Below are positions 48,195-59,614 of a stretch of 64,000 nucleotides of DNA, one piece after another. Positions within the stretch are counted from its first letter, which is position 1, and each line of letters opens with the position of its first letter. The stretch lies in contig NC_091048.1 of NCBI RefSeq assembly GCF_963966145.1, positions 21,142,001 through 21,206,000 on the forward strand, read 5' to 3'. The position numbers were made by a program, and so were the translations under genes. This DNA is from Tenebrio molitor. Taxonomy: Eukaryota > Arthropoda > Insecta > Coleoptera > Tenebrionidae. The notes beneath the pieces are model-generated. The model searched no databases and was not told the DNA's origin. It worked only from the letters and a program-made list of their open reading frames with translations.

Positions 48195-48790
48195 TTATCC
48201 TTGACGGAGGAGCAGAAGACTAAGAAAATTCAATTTTCTCATCATACATTTGGTGCAATGATGCTGAAGTTCTTTGATGCCGTTAAAAAATCATTTGTTT
48301 GCACCTCGAGCCACTGCTTCCGTCATCTGTACTTCATCGTCTCTAGATAATAATAAAGTCACATGAAGTTGTTCTTTTAATTATGTCATGACCTAGCCTG
48401 TATCAAGAAATTTTCAAGTCTGAGGATTAAACTCTTGTGTCTCCACTTTTGTAGTTTATTTTCATTCTTTATATTGATATTTTGACTCTGAATCCGACTT
48501 CTAATCTCATCCATAGCATGAAAAATTTCGAGAAATTCATCTTAATCCAGCATTTAAATCTGGTTCAGATGTGAACAGCTTGATACCCTGCGATGTCTGT
48601 CGTGGAGAACCACATCGTACGCCAAATCAATATTTGCTTATTATATCTCGTAACAGTTGTCCAGCGCTTGGTGCATGTTCTACCAAGTTTAAAGTCTCTG
48701 AACCAGTTTTCAGTTACTTTATATGAGGCTTCCGATTCGCCTAGTACTTCACTCAAAATCCTTAAGGCTCTTCAAGGCGACAAGCTCTTT
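48195..48790 (-). pseudogene. Degenerate mariner transposase
   Basis: On the minus strand SEVLGESEASYKVTENWFRD followed by FKLGRTCTKR (about 48665-48756) matches the second helix-turn-helix of mariner/SETMAR transposases (GE..xSY.TV.NWFR.FK.GRTS). Near the other end, FFNGIKELQHHCTKCM (48243-48292) matches the C-terminal FF..GI..L..RW.KC motif. The catalytic middle is too decayed or deleted to read, and stops interrupt all frames. Spacing between the two motifs is far shorter than in an intact transposase of about 345 residues, so an internal deletion is likely. No terminal repeats could be assigned. Confidence 0.7.
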
Positions 48791-49595
48791 ATTCTGAAGC
48801 ATTTTATTACTCCTCAAACCAGGATTTTGTCTATTCTTATAAAAAGACACATTGCACATATTACTGCCAGTAAATCACTGACTGACAAACAGTGTTTACA
48901 TTTGTTAGTCAACGATTTCCACGTCAGGGAAAAATTGTGATCCACACTCATAAAAAATTAAAATATAGCTTCCATCATGTGGAGTCATTCTAACTATCAG
49001 TAACCATTCAGATAACAATGAGGATATCACAATTGATATCGGAAAACAACTTCCATGGTTTTGAGAAAACAATGATTACCTAATACAAAAAAAGCTAGAA
49101 AACCTTTTACCAAAAGAAATATAAAAAATACTAAGAAAACGTTAAACAAATTAAATTATTAATACATAATTTATTTATAAATTTATTTATTGCAATAGCC
49201 TAGAATTTTAGATGATACAATTGTAAAATCTCTGTTCATCGTTTTAATGAAAAATGCATCATCATTTTGTAATCCACTCTGATCCAAGATTCCGAAGAGT
49301 TTTCTACGACAATTTCCGATTACTCACTGAAAACATTATCTTGACACTGATAAACCATCTTCTAAGTATGATTAATTATTACAACATGAAGCGACGTAAT
49401 TGCTTTAATTGCTCTCTTTCTATGTTAATTTTCTTCCAAACATTATGTCGCTTTAGTTAAAGCAGCGCAAACTTTAAACCCGGAAGTTGCTGTTGGTTTA
49501 ATCTCACAACTGCAAGGGAATATTTTAATTGCTACATAACACCATGAAGATTTTCTTTCTAATACCTCCCAAGTAATATTTTACTCGCCTCTTAC
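48791..49595. other. No gene seen
   Basis: AT-rich sequence. The part just above 48790 may hold further decayed transposase sequence (minus-strand LSP.RALRIL). Confidence 0.4.
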
Positions 49596-49979
49596 TTAAT
49601 CAATTTCCGAAATTAAAATAGAGAAAGAATCATAGAAACTTAACTTTTTCCAGAAAATCTCATTTGTTAGTGTATTGACAATTTTACCCTTGACTGTAAT
49701 ATGACCGAGTTTATTGACTGAACCCGCTTTACTGATCATTCCCAGGAGGGCGAAACCAGTCTGCAGCTTATTTGGTGAGGAACTCGGTTGCCCACGTTTT
49801 CCTTCAAATTCGCAAAATTCAAATTCAATCAATATCAGCATTTTCTCTATCAACTTCGGTACATTTTGCATCACAGACGGGGTGGTAATAGGTGTCTGCA
49901 ATTCATAAGTTTTATTATTGTCTGTAAGATGGAGTTTGATGGTGAAACCGGATCCCATTTCGTGAATAAATTGTGCCAC
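49596..49979 (-). CDS. Unidentified open reading frame, 127 codons, probably a fragment
   Basis: This is one of the longest open frames in the window. It begins after an in-frame stop, has no strong ATG start (GTG, then an internal Met at GSGF) and ends in a stop. The composition is protein-like: a segment with TYELQTPITTPSVMQNVPKL, then an aromatic-acidic stretch IEFEFCEFEGKRGQPSSSPN, then hydrophobic and charged alternation. I do not recognise the family. No signal peptide, zinc-finger pattern or nuclease motif is visible. It could be a fragment of a mobile-element or virus-derived polyprotein, a host exon on the Camta strand, or chance. No clear splice sites bound it. The overlapping plus-strand frames look like shadows. 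Confidence 0.3.
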   Translation of the reverse strand: MAQFIHEMGSGFTIKLHLTDNNKTYELQTPITTPSVMQNVPKLIEKMLILIEFEFCEFEGKRGQPSSSPNKLQTGFALLGMISKAGSVNKLGHITVKGKIVNTLTNEIFWKKLSFYDSFSILISEID

Positions 49980-51176
49980 TTAGACAAACAATCAATCTAG
50001 TATATGAGAGTAGATACTAGCTCGGAGCACATTTCCTAGTCCTCGTGTGAAATTACAAGAATAATTGTATTATTGCAACTTCCTGGAGTTCCTCGAACGA
50101 AATACGTCTACGATGGAGATGTTTGCTGAGAGGGAAACGTAATCGAATGGCGCCCCCGCTATCGCAACTAATTGTTTCAATGATTTATCCATTTACATTC
50201 CGGTTTATTTACAATTATGATTTAATTATCTCGTGTGTTGTTTTCTCAACAGAAAACCAGAATCAACATATCCTTTTATCAGGACCGCCATTCCGTCGTA
50301 AATCATGACTGGCGGCGCACACACGCCTCTTCTGCGCCGCTCATTCAATATTGTCTCAGCTACAATAGCAAAGCCGAAATCGTTTCGACTCTATTATGAC
50401 GGTGCGAAATAGACGTGAGACACATCTGTTGACGTGTTGGCGAGCTTCACTGTGCCATTTTCGCTGCTTTAATCAATTTTATGACCGAAATATGCTTCAT
50501 TGCTCCCGCTTCCATTACGGCGCGGTTATACAAATTTCAACGTCTCAACTCTTACAAGATCTCGCAGCTTCTGGTTCTTAGGAGAGAATATGAGATTTCT
50601 ACAACCGACCATAAATTCCAACAAGAGAAACATGAAAGCGCCAGACTCGTAATGCATAACCGAATCTAACACATGACTCGAAAAGGCGGATGCCGTCCCG
50701 GAGCCAAAAAATCCAACACATCTTTCCAAAGCGCGTTCATAACACATGTCCCTCGAAATGTCAAGAACATCACGTGTGAATAAAACAAATTGACAACCGA
50801 TTAGGTCATAAAATGAATGTCGAGGCTGTACCAGTGCGAACTTTGGATCGTATAGTCTGTTTTTTTATTAAAGAACCACCAACACCGCAATTTACACATA
50901 AAATAGAGCTGGCAACATTGTACACTTTTGACCTAGGGCGAAAAGAGATATTTGTAGCGCAGCATGTTAACAAAGTTAATAACAATTAATAACAAAATTC
51001 AATTCTTTGATTCAAAATCAAAGAAATTCCATTTCGAGAGGATTTCCCTTGTCATTCAACGGGGAAACGCTGCAAGCATTCGGGGCACTTTTCCAGATTC
51101 CGCATTATTATCGGAAATTTTTGTATTGTAAAACTAAAATGTTATGTACATTCTTATGTTATTATAATATAGTAGT
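49980..51176. other. No gene seen
   Basis: Moderately AT-rich sequence with short open frames only. Nothing recognised. Confidence 0.4.
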
Positions 51177-51396
51177 TTATTTGACGAGTTTGTGTGTAAA
51201 TTGGGCCTTTTTTGGAACGCGTGGGCCATTTTAAAACGCGAGTGAAACGAGCCCCTTAAAGGCTCCAAATCGCTTAAAACCTTTAAAATTAGCTTGACGT
51301 TTCGTTTTGACAAGTTGTGACATTTATCAAAATCCTTTCACATAGGAGAAAATTCTCAAATTCTGACAGTGTCGAACAAAAAAATTCATTACAGTA
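51177..51396 (-). repeat. Dispersed repeat, partner of 34762-35011 (inverted)
   Basis: Reverse complement of the repeat at 34762: GCGATTTGGAGCCTTTAAGG, CAAAACGAAACGTCAAGC and TTCGACACTGTCAGAATTTG all correspond. This copy keeps a simpler right part with CGCGTTTTAAAATGGCCCAC. Non-coding. Confidence 0.75.
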
Positions 51397-51429
51397 TTAA
51401 AAAAAAAATTAATAACAACTAATTTGATA

Positions 51430-51570
51430 TTTTGGTATAATATCTATGTAAGTGCACGTAGAAAGTCTGTTTGTGCTTCGCCCAGTTGTCGGACCTCGAC
51501 TTCGTCTCGGTCTTCAATTTCTGGGCTTAGCACAAAAAGACTCACTTCTACTCTTAATGGATATAATCTA
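51430..51570 (-). repeat. Hairpin repeat, family R copy 2
   Basis: CGTAGAAAGTCTGTTTGTGC and CTAGCACAAAAAGACTCACTT-like arms surround the apex GACCTCGACTTCGTCTCGGTC-like sequence. It matches 43795-43935 in reverse orientation, including CGCCCAGTTGTCG. Confidence 0.75.
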
Positions 51571-53825
51571 TTATTATTTTGCCAACAATTTTGTCAAGAA
51601 ACATAATTATGACAGTATGCAATGATTGAATTGAGTAATATCAAAAATGAGGTAGTGCACGATAGAAAACAGCTTTCGGTAGAAAACGGTCGTTCCCATT
51701 AATATTTCATTGTGTTTTAAATTTGTAGCACCATTGCATGTGATACGTGGCAATGAAACATCGATTCTGAAATGGGAATGGATTCGAAAAAATTCAGTAT
51801 GAAGGATGATGGCAAGCTGTTACGGTCCCCCCTCCCCCTGCATTTGCATGAAAAAAATATTAGAGTTGTCGTATAAATAATTGAATAGGCTTTTAAATAA
51901 TGCAACGGGAGAGATAAAAATGACAGGAATACGTCGCCGAGCGAAACATGTATAGTTCATCTATGAAAGTATGTAAAACATTTATGGACGCTCGTTCACA
52001 ATACATCAGTACATTTCTCTAACGTAAATGGCATTTTTATATGGGAAGTGGGAGAGAACTTTAGTTTATTCCACAATATCGCATTTCAGCAAGGAAAATA
52101 CCTTAAGAAACTTATTTATTCAAACATAAATTTCGCTGCAACGAAGCGAAGGGAAGCATCATTGCGAAAGATATACGATTATTGCTCTGGACGAAAGGAT
52201 AATCCTTTGAAACCGCCGATTTTAAATTAATTAAAGTAGAGCTCGGTAGGTAAATATGGGGTTTTATGTCGGATCTGAGTCTCTATTAAGCACCGTTCAA
52301 GTTTGAATTAGAACAAAACGTGCAAAAATACGAAACACTGACCTAGACTTTTAAAATAGAACTACAACTCGTACTGAAAGATCGATAAAAATAAACAACT
52401 ATTTTGAAATTCAAAACACACCTACCTACTTGTTAGTGGAGAATATATTATCTGAACATTGGACTGTGTTCAATTTCGCATTAAACGGTGAGCTTTTTTC
52501 AATGTCAAATTAATGTGGGGCCAGTTCATTACGTTCGAAGTGTTTGTCGGAGTGTCAAAACAACTTTTCACCAAATAATTGAGATAATTTCTGACGGAAC
52601 CGTCTCCCCATCTGCGATATATCAACGACGTCGAACTTTATGAAATTTATTTTGTTCGAGCGGCGCCGAAAGGTGAGAAGTAAAAGGAGGACGGAGCTTT
52701 AAAAAAATGAGAAGATACAAGATCGCGATAAATCATTGTTCCTGACTGGCCCACTTCTACTGTTTCAATATCTAAAATAAGAACAAGTATTTCTTTTGTT
52801 CACCCTTTGTAAATTTGATCCCTATTGTGTTCATTTTTGTCTGGTGTTTTCGCAAAAATGCGAGCACTCGGGGAGGATTCTTTCGACGCGTCCACACACG
52901 AATTAATTTAATCGGCGGCTTTGGCAACTTAATGGATATTTATCGCTTCATACAATTAAAGTTCTAAAGCCCATTGGGCCTATTTATAGGAGAAACTAGT
53001 TAAATTGTTACAAAGTTGGCACGCTGTAAAGAGATTATCTTGTGTAAATTATTTAAGAGCAGACCTAATTAGCTTTATCGGATATTTTAAAAGGATTATT
53101 TTCGCTCGTGGAAGATCATAACATTGCCGATGATAAATACTGACTAACGAAATTAACTTAAAAGCGGCTTACGAAACAACTTCAGACCTACTTAAAATAA
53201 TTAATCGAAAAACAGCCACCTCTGTCCGATCCCCCATACAGAAATTCTCTAATTAGAAGCGACCACGTCGATTGTGTTCAACACTTGATGTGAAAATAAT
53301 CACGATTGTCAAACAAGGAACGACCACACACACACTCATTGACGACATTAGCCGGAGCCATTAATCTTTCGGTAACGATTCGAAAATAATTAGAAACTCA
53401 CCTGGCCACTTAAAACTCGATTTAAAAGTCACAAAGATCTGAGGCAAAACAAACATTAACAAGAGAGCTTTTTGGAGATTTGACACGAAAACGATTCTGC
53501 ATATTCTAGCGATGATTTAAATAAATGAAAACACGTTTCTTTTCATCATTAGTCCATCCCGTAACAGCTTCGAATTGCGTATGAAAATTGTTTCGAATCT
53601 GAATAATTCATGAAAAGTTTTAAACTCATTATTTGAAAAATAAACAGCAAATTAAAGGGGCTTTTTTTCACAAAGCTCGCATGTCCCTGGATACGCGTGT
53701 GATGTAATAAGATCAAATTGTTGCGTGCCATTGTGAAAATGTATACATGTGTAAGTGGAAAATGGAATTGTAAATAATAATTAATTTAATTAAGTAGTCA
53801 CTAACTGAGCCAACGACCGACTTAC
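51571..53825. other. No gene seen
   Basis: Long transposon-poor stretch of mixed composition. No exon recognised before the donor-like site at 53820-53825. Confidence 0.4.
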
Positions 53826-53865
53826 TTTCGGGGAGCTTTAACGGTGACATGAACGCGTCCGGCAT
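53826..53865 (-). CDS. Camta: Candidate first coding exon of Camta
   Basis: On the minus strand an ATG at 53865 opens MPDAFMSPLKLPE and the exon ends A|GTAAGTCGG, a strong donor. The split codon leaves one base, which is exactly the phase needed by the acceptor of the exon at 39880; the join would give an Asn codon. The sequence upstream is GC-rich for this window, and the frame stays open back to a stop at 53950-53952, with no other ATG in that span. I do not recall the N-terminus of insect CAMTA well enough to confirm the peptide, so the evidence is phase, donor quality and composition. Other first exons, or an acceptor upstream of 53865, are possible. Confidence 0.4.
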
Positions 53866-53949
53866 GAAAGCTCCCGCGTCGTATGCAACCGGCAGCGCGT
53901 ACAGCAGTCGCTTCGGTATCGGTGCACGCTGCACCCGTGTCCTGAAGAT

Positions 53950-55070
53950 TTATCTGGTGGCTTAGGCGGCGTTTATGGCCGTCGAGTGCATACAAAAACG
54001 GTCAGTTATCGTGAATATTTGATGTATGGGTGGCGGCGAGGACGCAAACGCGCCGATAAAGCGGTAACAGATCGTAAATTGAAATGTTTCGCGCCAAGAT
54101 TTCGCCGTCGCAATAACAGAAGCAAAGCAATAGGGCACTATCAGCACGTAAAACAGTAAGTTTGTCATGCGTGAGCCATTTATTGCGGCGTATATTGATA
54201 AAGGAGTCTGGTGGTCCACGTACAAGTGTGCGTTATGAGCCATCTTGGCCTGCGGTTGGCCGATCCGAGCCAGTGATTTGTTAGCGGGGCCGCCTGTTAC
54301 AAACGATTGAAAGAAAACACACTTATTTTTCTTCTCTTATTTATTATTGTGTTTCTGTGGACGGCCACCGATTCCAAAATCAATGTTTATCTTTGGATTT
54401 CCTTTGATGCACTGCAACGACTCTCCTCCTTTGTTTGCTCGCCTCCACCAGGGCTTTGATTCATTTGCTCGCGATTTATGAGTCATTATGTTCGACGGCC
54501 CAGACGAAATATTTACTATTTCGGACGTCCCCATTGTAACAACCGACCGTCAAAAGCGCGGAAATCACATAAAAACCCACATCAGCCCATATGCCGCCTT
54601 CACAACAAAAAAAGACCGTCCGCAAGCACTTTGCTTTATCTTCGGCGGATTTACTGTCTTAATAATTTCTTTCGTCTGTTACGGCCAACAAAAACACATT
54701 TTTGATGAGCTTCCAAACTTGACAGACAACGGACGAATGATGGCATCAATTTGGTGATGGACGGGTCGACCTTGGGACTTTTCACAACAACTTTCCACGA
54801 TTCCGTCACATAAAGAAAATCTATTTGAAATGCCATCACCCGCACAGACAAGAAGCGAAAATTTTGGAAACGTGATAACAATAACTGATTATGCTGAAAG
54901 ACAAGAAATAACTTACATGGGGATCTAAAGATGATGAAAAGTAAATTTTGTAAAATTATTTTAGGCATTTCAGCAAGGAGTAAACGTCTTAAATTTATGT
55001 ACATATTTAACTTTCTGCTTAGTTTTCATTAATCTTTGTCTTGATTTTAGGCACATATAATTACATTAGA
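53950..55070. other. Sequence upstream of the candidate first exon
   Basis: The part 53950-54320 is relatively GC-rich and could be 5' untranslated region or promoter for the candidate exon. A second donor-like site (CCCAT|GTAAGTTA) sits on the minus strand near 54912 at the end of a frame starting MYINLRRLLLAEMPK. Its one-base phase would also fit the Camta acceptor, but nothing else supports it. Confidence 0.3.
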
Positions 55071-55161
55071 GTACGGGAGGTGAATTTTCCGGTAACTAGT
55101 TTCGGGCACGATGGCGCAGCCGAGTGCCTGATTAGTTGGACGCCTGAAAATACCTCCCGTA
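55071..55161. repeat. Hairpin repeat
   Basis: GTACGGGAGGTGAATTTTC pairs with GAAAATACCTCCCGTAC. The apex is GGGCACGATGGCGCAGCCGA followed by GTGCC. Confidence 0.8.
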
Positions 55162-55400
55162 CGACATTTGTATTACACTTTTCGGCTGACCAAAATATTA
55201 AATTTAAAAAAAATCAAAACTAATTTTATTGTAAATGTGACATCGTCAATAAAGAATCGAATGCTGTGGAATCAATTCCTTGACGGTGACCGCTCATTTG
55301 TTTTTTTTTTCCAAACAAATTATTTGCTGTGTTTGTTAAGCTAAATTTTCACTGTTAATTCTTGAAAATTGGATTTTGGTGTGTTAATCAACTGAAAAAA

Positions 55401-55853
55401 ATGTCTAGTTCAGATAGTGCGTTAAATGCGACACCAGAAGCAGTACGACTAGTGGTAGAAGAACTAAATTCTGAATTCTTACAAGAAAAATCGAAAGAGC
55501 TCTATATAGGACAGTTTAATAATTTTAAACAGTGGTATGGGACAAAGTTAATTAAAAAATGTACTGCGTTGCAGCCACAGCTCCAACAGTTGGTCAGTTG
55601 TCGCAAATTTCAACATAGTGTTTTAACAACCTACTTGAATTTTTAACAGTTACTTCCACTATAACCACCAATATTGACAATCAGTACCCACAAGAATATA
55701 ACAATAACAGAAGCACCAGTACAATATATTGACGTCCAACTTGGAAGTACTAAAGCTGACAGTACCCAAATCATTCCTGCATTGTTCTCTAAAGTGGAGA
55801 ATTGTAACAGTAATGTTACAATGATTGTAATTTTACAAAATAAATTATGTTAA
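55401..55853 (+). pseudogene. Crypton-like tyrosine-recombinase protein, middle deleted
   Basis: The ATG at 55401 follows an A-rich leader and opens MSSSDSALNATPEAVRLVVE, then ELNSEFLQEKSKELYIGQFN and NFKQWYGTKL, ending at 55646. A short acidic leader followed by LxxKSKExYxxxxxxFxxW is the hallmark of the N-terminal, DNA-binding (core-binding) half of Crypton-type tyrosine-recombinase-like proteins common in arthropod genomes. A second open frame, about 55659-55853, encodes NITITEAPVQYIDVQLGSTK and a Cys-Asn tail (VENCNSNVTM), like the C-terminal tails of such proteins. The catalytic region is absent, so a large internal deletion joins the two ends. I chose 55401 over the upstream Met at 55362 because homology begins there. 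The assignment is from memory of the motif and is moderate. Confidence 0.45.
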
Positions 55854-56445
55854 TAACGTTGCAAATTATTAAAATGTCTTATTGTACTTAACCACTACTT
55901 CCTGGTAAAAACGAATCATCTTTCTGTAGCTAAATACAAGATGTTGAGGTTAGAATCATCATTATATTTTCCAGTTGCACTTTAGCACCAACAGCTAGCA
56001 CTAGATAAAGTAGGTACATAAAACGTTTTTAAGACCATAGATCTACTTCTGTGGTTTTGTTTTATTGTGCAATTTTGCAGATTTTTACGAAATAACAATT
56101 GTCAAACTTTTTGACATATTGGGCTGCCAACCCGATAGGTTGTATTTTCCCTGTTATGATTATGATTATTTATTGATCAATAAAAATTGAAGAAACACAT
56201 TTATCGGAAAAATAATAGAGGGGAATGTGTTTTTTACACTATTTTATAGTAACGTATGAACATTTTAATTTTAAAGTAACTATGAAAAGAATAAATTAAC
56301 GGTGTCCGCACATTTTTCCCGCACTCCACCAGACATTTTTCCCGTACTAGAAATTTTTGACATTGTTCGGGAAATCGCAGCTCCCTTGACCTAAAGTGCA
56401 AAGTAACGGTGTATTTCCTAGTTTGAGAGGCCGAAATAGTTATTC
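55854..56445. other. No gene seen
   Basis: AT-rich sequence. Nothing recognised. Confidence 0.45.
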
Positions 56446-56665
56446 GTATATCAAAGCCGCGAAATCATACTTCAACATACGGAGAGAAAAATTGTCGTTG
56501 AGGCCGCTGCGGCCGAGACAGGACAATCTCGAAATATTAAATGATTTCGCGGCCAAGGTGTATACAACATTTTTTTTGCAACCGAAAATTGGTGAAATTG
56601 GATTTTGCGGCCTGTTTTAGGTACGCGAAGGGCTCGTTTCGCGTACGGTTGCACAAAAAACAATG
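56446..56665 (+). repeat. CGCGGCC foldback repeat, most complete copy
   Basis: Contains, in order, GTATATCAAAGCCGCGAAAT, GAGGCCGCTGCGGCCGAGAC, CAGGACAATCTCGA, TTTCGCGGCCAAGG, CATTTTTTTTGCAACCG and the terminal hairpin GTACGCGAA..TTCGCGTACGG. GCAACCG and CGGTTGC form a larger inverted pair around the second half. Two other copies (763-831 partial; 24316-24805 split) share it. Non-coding. Confidence 0.75.
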
Positions 56666-58963
56666 TGTTATTTATTTCGTCTTGTACTGAAAACAGTAAA
56701 AGAGTATGGTGATGTCTTAGGAAATACCTTCAACTTTTCACCTCAAAATCTTTGACGCAGAAACTTGACAGTTTGCTTACTTAGTGTACCTACATCATTT
56801 TAAGCGACTTTAAAAGTCAATGAGTGAGTAAATATTAACAAACAAAAAAAACTGAAATATATGTGACTAAAAAAAATCGTTACTATTAGAAAAATACGAA
56901 AAACTGTCCTTTTGCTTCAGAAGTCAACAGGAGATGGTTGTTAACACTTATAAAACACTATAGATGACACGTTCAGTAATTTAAATGACCCTTTTAGATA
57001 CGGTGAACAAATAATAGCTACTGTACTCTAATGGCAAATAATGGAATAACTCAGGTGTCTACAAGTGTCGCCACGACAAGGAGTTTGTTTGTTGCTGCTT
57101 TGGAGAAAATTTAATTAATCATTTGATCGTGCTTCATTTGTTGGAATAGTTTACAATATTTTATGTATTTTAAGTGTTGCGGTAAAGTTTCAAACAAATT
57201 TCCATCTTCTTCGAATTGAGTTCAGTTGAAAAAAGCACATTTTTAATGTTTGCGCAGAAGATTCTAACATCTCAAATCAAAAAGCCGAGGCTCAATACGA
57301 CATATTGAAAATGTACACCAGACAAGAAAATCAGTTCTTCGTCGCAAAAATATTGCACAATGAAATAAGAGTTGGATAAGATTGTAATGACGAAACCTAA
57401 ATGAGGGCAAATCGAAATAACAATCTTGGAAAAAAGTTTATTCACCCTGTTGACACGTTGACAGTCTAACGTGTTTGTTAAATACATTGCGGCAATTATT
57501 TAACAAACAAAGTAATCCAACCCTTTATTTAGGTATGTAGAGGCAAAGTACGGGCGACATATTTAAAGAAATAATTTTTTTTATAAAGAAATAATTTTTT
57601 TCATCCCTAAATGTGATTGTCTCTTTTAGATGAATATTGTCTTGTTACAGTACAGTTCTATGGCCATTATCAGATTCAACATACTGAATTCATTGAAAAA
57701 AAACACAAGAAAAGATTTTTTGAATTTTATCCAAATGAAATATGTAGGTACACGAAACGAACAAAACCTGTGGGAATTGAATCTCATAATTTTCTACAAA
57801 TTAAATTGATTTTGTTAAATTTTAATTGCGTCAAAATATCCTCCCGTTATTTACCGATTACACCTTACAACAGGTGGTTAGAATTTAGAATGTCCTGAAA
57901 TTACACACACGAGATTACACAAAGATTATTAAAGTAGGCCTACAAATGAATGAATTTCGTAATATTTCTTTCAGAGGTAAATACGTCTGTAGCTTAAACA
58001 AGAAAAAATATGCACCTAAAAATAAACATAAATTACCTGTAAGATCTTCGGAAAACTTCATGGAGAAATATTATGGTGATTGAATTTGACATAAAGCCAG
58101 TGTTTTCTAGCAAATTTATTGCCTGAAATTTATCATCTCGAAATAAAATTAATATTGAAGGGTTATAAATAAGTATGTATTTTAAATATGTGTCTCAATG
58201 ACGTTCAAATACATACAAACAGTATAAAACATTTGTATTAAATGTGGCTGTACGCTGCCAAATTAAAGACACTTCTTGTATATTTGCTCTGTTCGTTTAT
58301 TTTTGGTTTCCGAATGTGCATTATTAATTGAAAAATATTGAACACCTCACAGATACGATTTCCTGTTGCATATTTCAGCGATTTCGGCAGATTCGGCTAT
58401 CAAAATTGTAAATGATTTACCTCGCGTGACGCTGATTTAGACAGGTGCTTTTTTTACATCAAAAAAGTGGTACTTTTAAAACGAACGTGTGAAATTCACG
58501 TTTATCACATTTTTTGAATGTTTCTTGCATAAATTCAATTTATCATACCTCCTTTTCCACCGTCAATTATTAGTTTAACAATTTTAACAACTCAGTTGTG
58601 TTTGAACGATACAATTGCGTATGACCTTTCCCCCATTCTTGCAAAGAATTTCCAATTCCGTTAACATTGTAATTTTTACGGCATATTTCACATACATGCA
58701 TTTGCATATGAATGTGAAATTTATGCGTACGATACGTGGACGGGTCGGAAAGTAAAATTGATTTGCAAAAATGATGACGTGAAATGCAAAAGACACAAGA
58801 GAAGAAGCAAATTATCACCGGGTAAAATTCCAAGAAGAAAAACTGTGAGAAGATAGTAACAGAGTATTCGTACCACAAAATCAACGAGAATTTAATAAAA
58901 AAAAGTTTACCGGAAAAAGAGCACGAAAATGCACAAATTATTAGGTAGTCTGAAAATTTAAAA
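56666..58963. other. No gene seen
   Basis: AT-rich. A roughly 20-bp tandem pair (AAAGAAATAATTTTTTTTAT) lies at 57563-57602. A plus-strand open frame at 57617-57898 has no recognisable family. Confidence 0.4.
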
Positions 58964-59601
58964 GATTTTTTCTACTAGAGTTTGGAAAAGTAGAATATTT
59001 CCAAACAAGTGCGGAAATAATATTTCAAACACTTAGGGCCAGTTTACAAAAAGAGAATTAAATATTTAATTCGAATTAAATTTTAATGCGCGATTAACCC
59101 ATGAATGCGAAACTTCATTGGTTCACTCTGATCACGTGTTCAGTTAATCTGGCATTTGATTATGATTAACTTAATTTCGCTTCTTAAAACTGGCCCTAAA
59201 AGTTTAATTTTGATCGTTTCCTGAGATACGTAACTTGATATTTGATAACCTCAAAATTTATAAATAATTAATGTTTTTTAAGACGTTCCTTAAACTAACA
59301 TGAAAAACGTTGTTCAATATTCGTGCGCTTTTACTTTTCAAGTATTCGGCCTGTCTTGCATGTTCTTCAATATCAAACGGTTCACTATAGCAGACATTTT
59401 AATAGAATTTCCGTACTAAATTTACTCAAACGAACACCTTAAACGCCTTCACAAACTTTGTTTTTTTTTATAAACAAAATTGTTTCTCTATAGTAACGAA
59501 AACAGAACAATCTTGATTCCACTTTTTAATTTGGAAATAATTATATAAAACTGAAAATGTACAAATTTAATTTATTTTTCCAAACTCCAGTAGAAAAAAT
59601 C
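58964..59601. mobile_element. 638-bp inverted-repeat element hosting another MITE
   Basis: The 26-bp ends GATTTTTTCTACTAGAGTTT followed by GGAAAA (58964-58989) and their inverse (59576-59601) differ at one or two positions. The MITE at 59033-59199 lies inside near the left end. Apart from this, no coding region is visible. Confidence 0.75.
59033..59199 (+). mobile_element. MITE family M, copy 2 (GGGCCAGTTT ends)
   Basis: TTAGGGCCAGTTT at the left and AAACTGGCCCTAA at the right form 13-bp perfect inverted ends. The interior with TTGGTTCACTCTGATCACGT matches 36221-36357 in reverse. TTA/TAA at the tips could be part of a target duplication. It lies inside the 58964-59601 element, so it is probably the younger of the two. 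Confidence 0.85.
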
Positions 59602-59614
59602 ATGTGTGCAATAC

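Larger units (their letters stand above)
39881..53825 (-). other. Camta: Camta intron (13.9 kb if the upstream exon is right)
   Basis: Runs between the exon at 39789 and the candidate first coding exon at 53826, with a GTAAGT start and TTGTTGCAG end on the minus strand. It contains a tandem duplication, several hairpin repeats, a mariner remnant, an unidentified open frame and one half of a long inverted pair. The end at 53825 depends on the candidate exon being real. Confidence 0.45.

Noticed and set aside
54912..55004. Alternative Camta first exon ending CCCAT|GTAAGT
   Set aside because: Phase fits, but the peptide is hydrophobic and AT-driven and nothing else supports it; kept only as a note.
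57617..57898. 93-codon plus-strand open frame
   Set aside because: No family recognised, AT-driven composition, no splice or promoter context.
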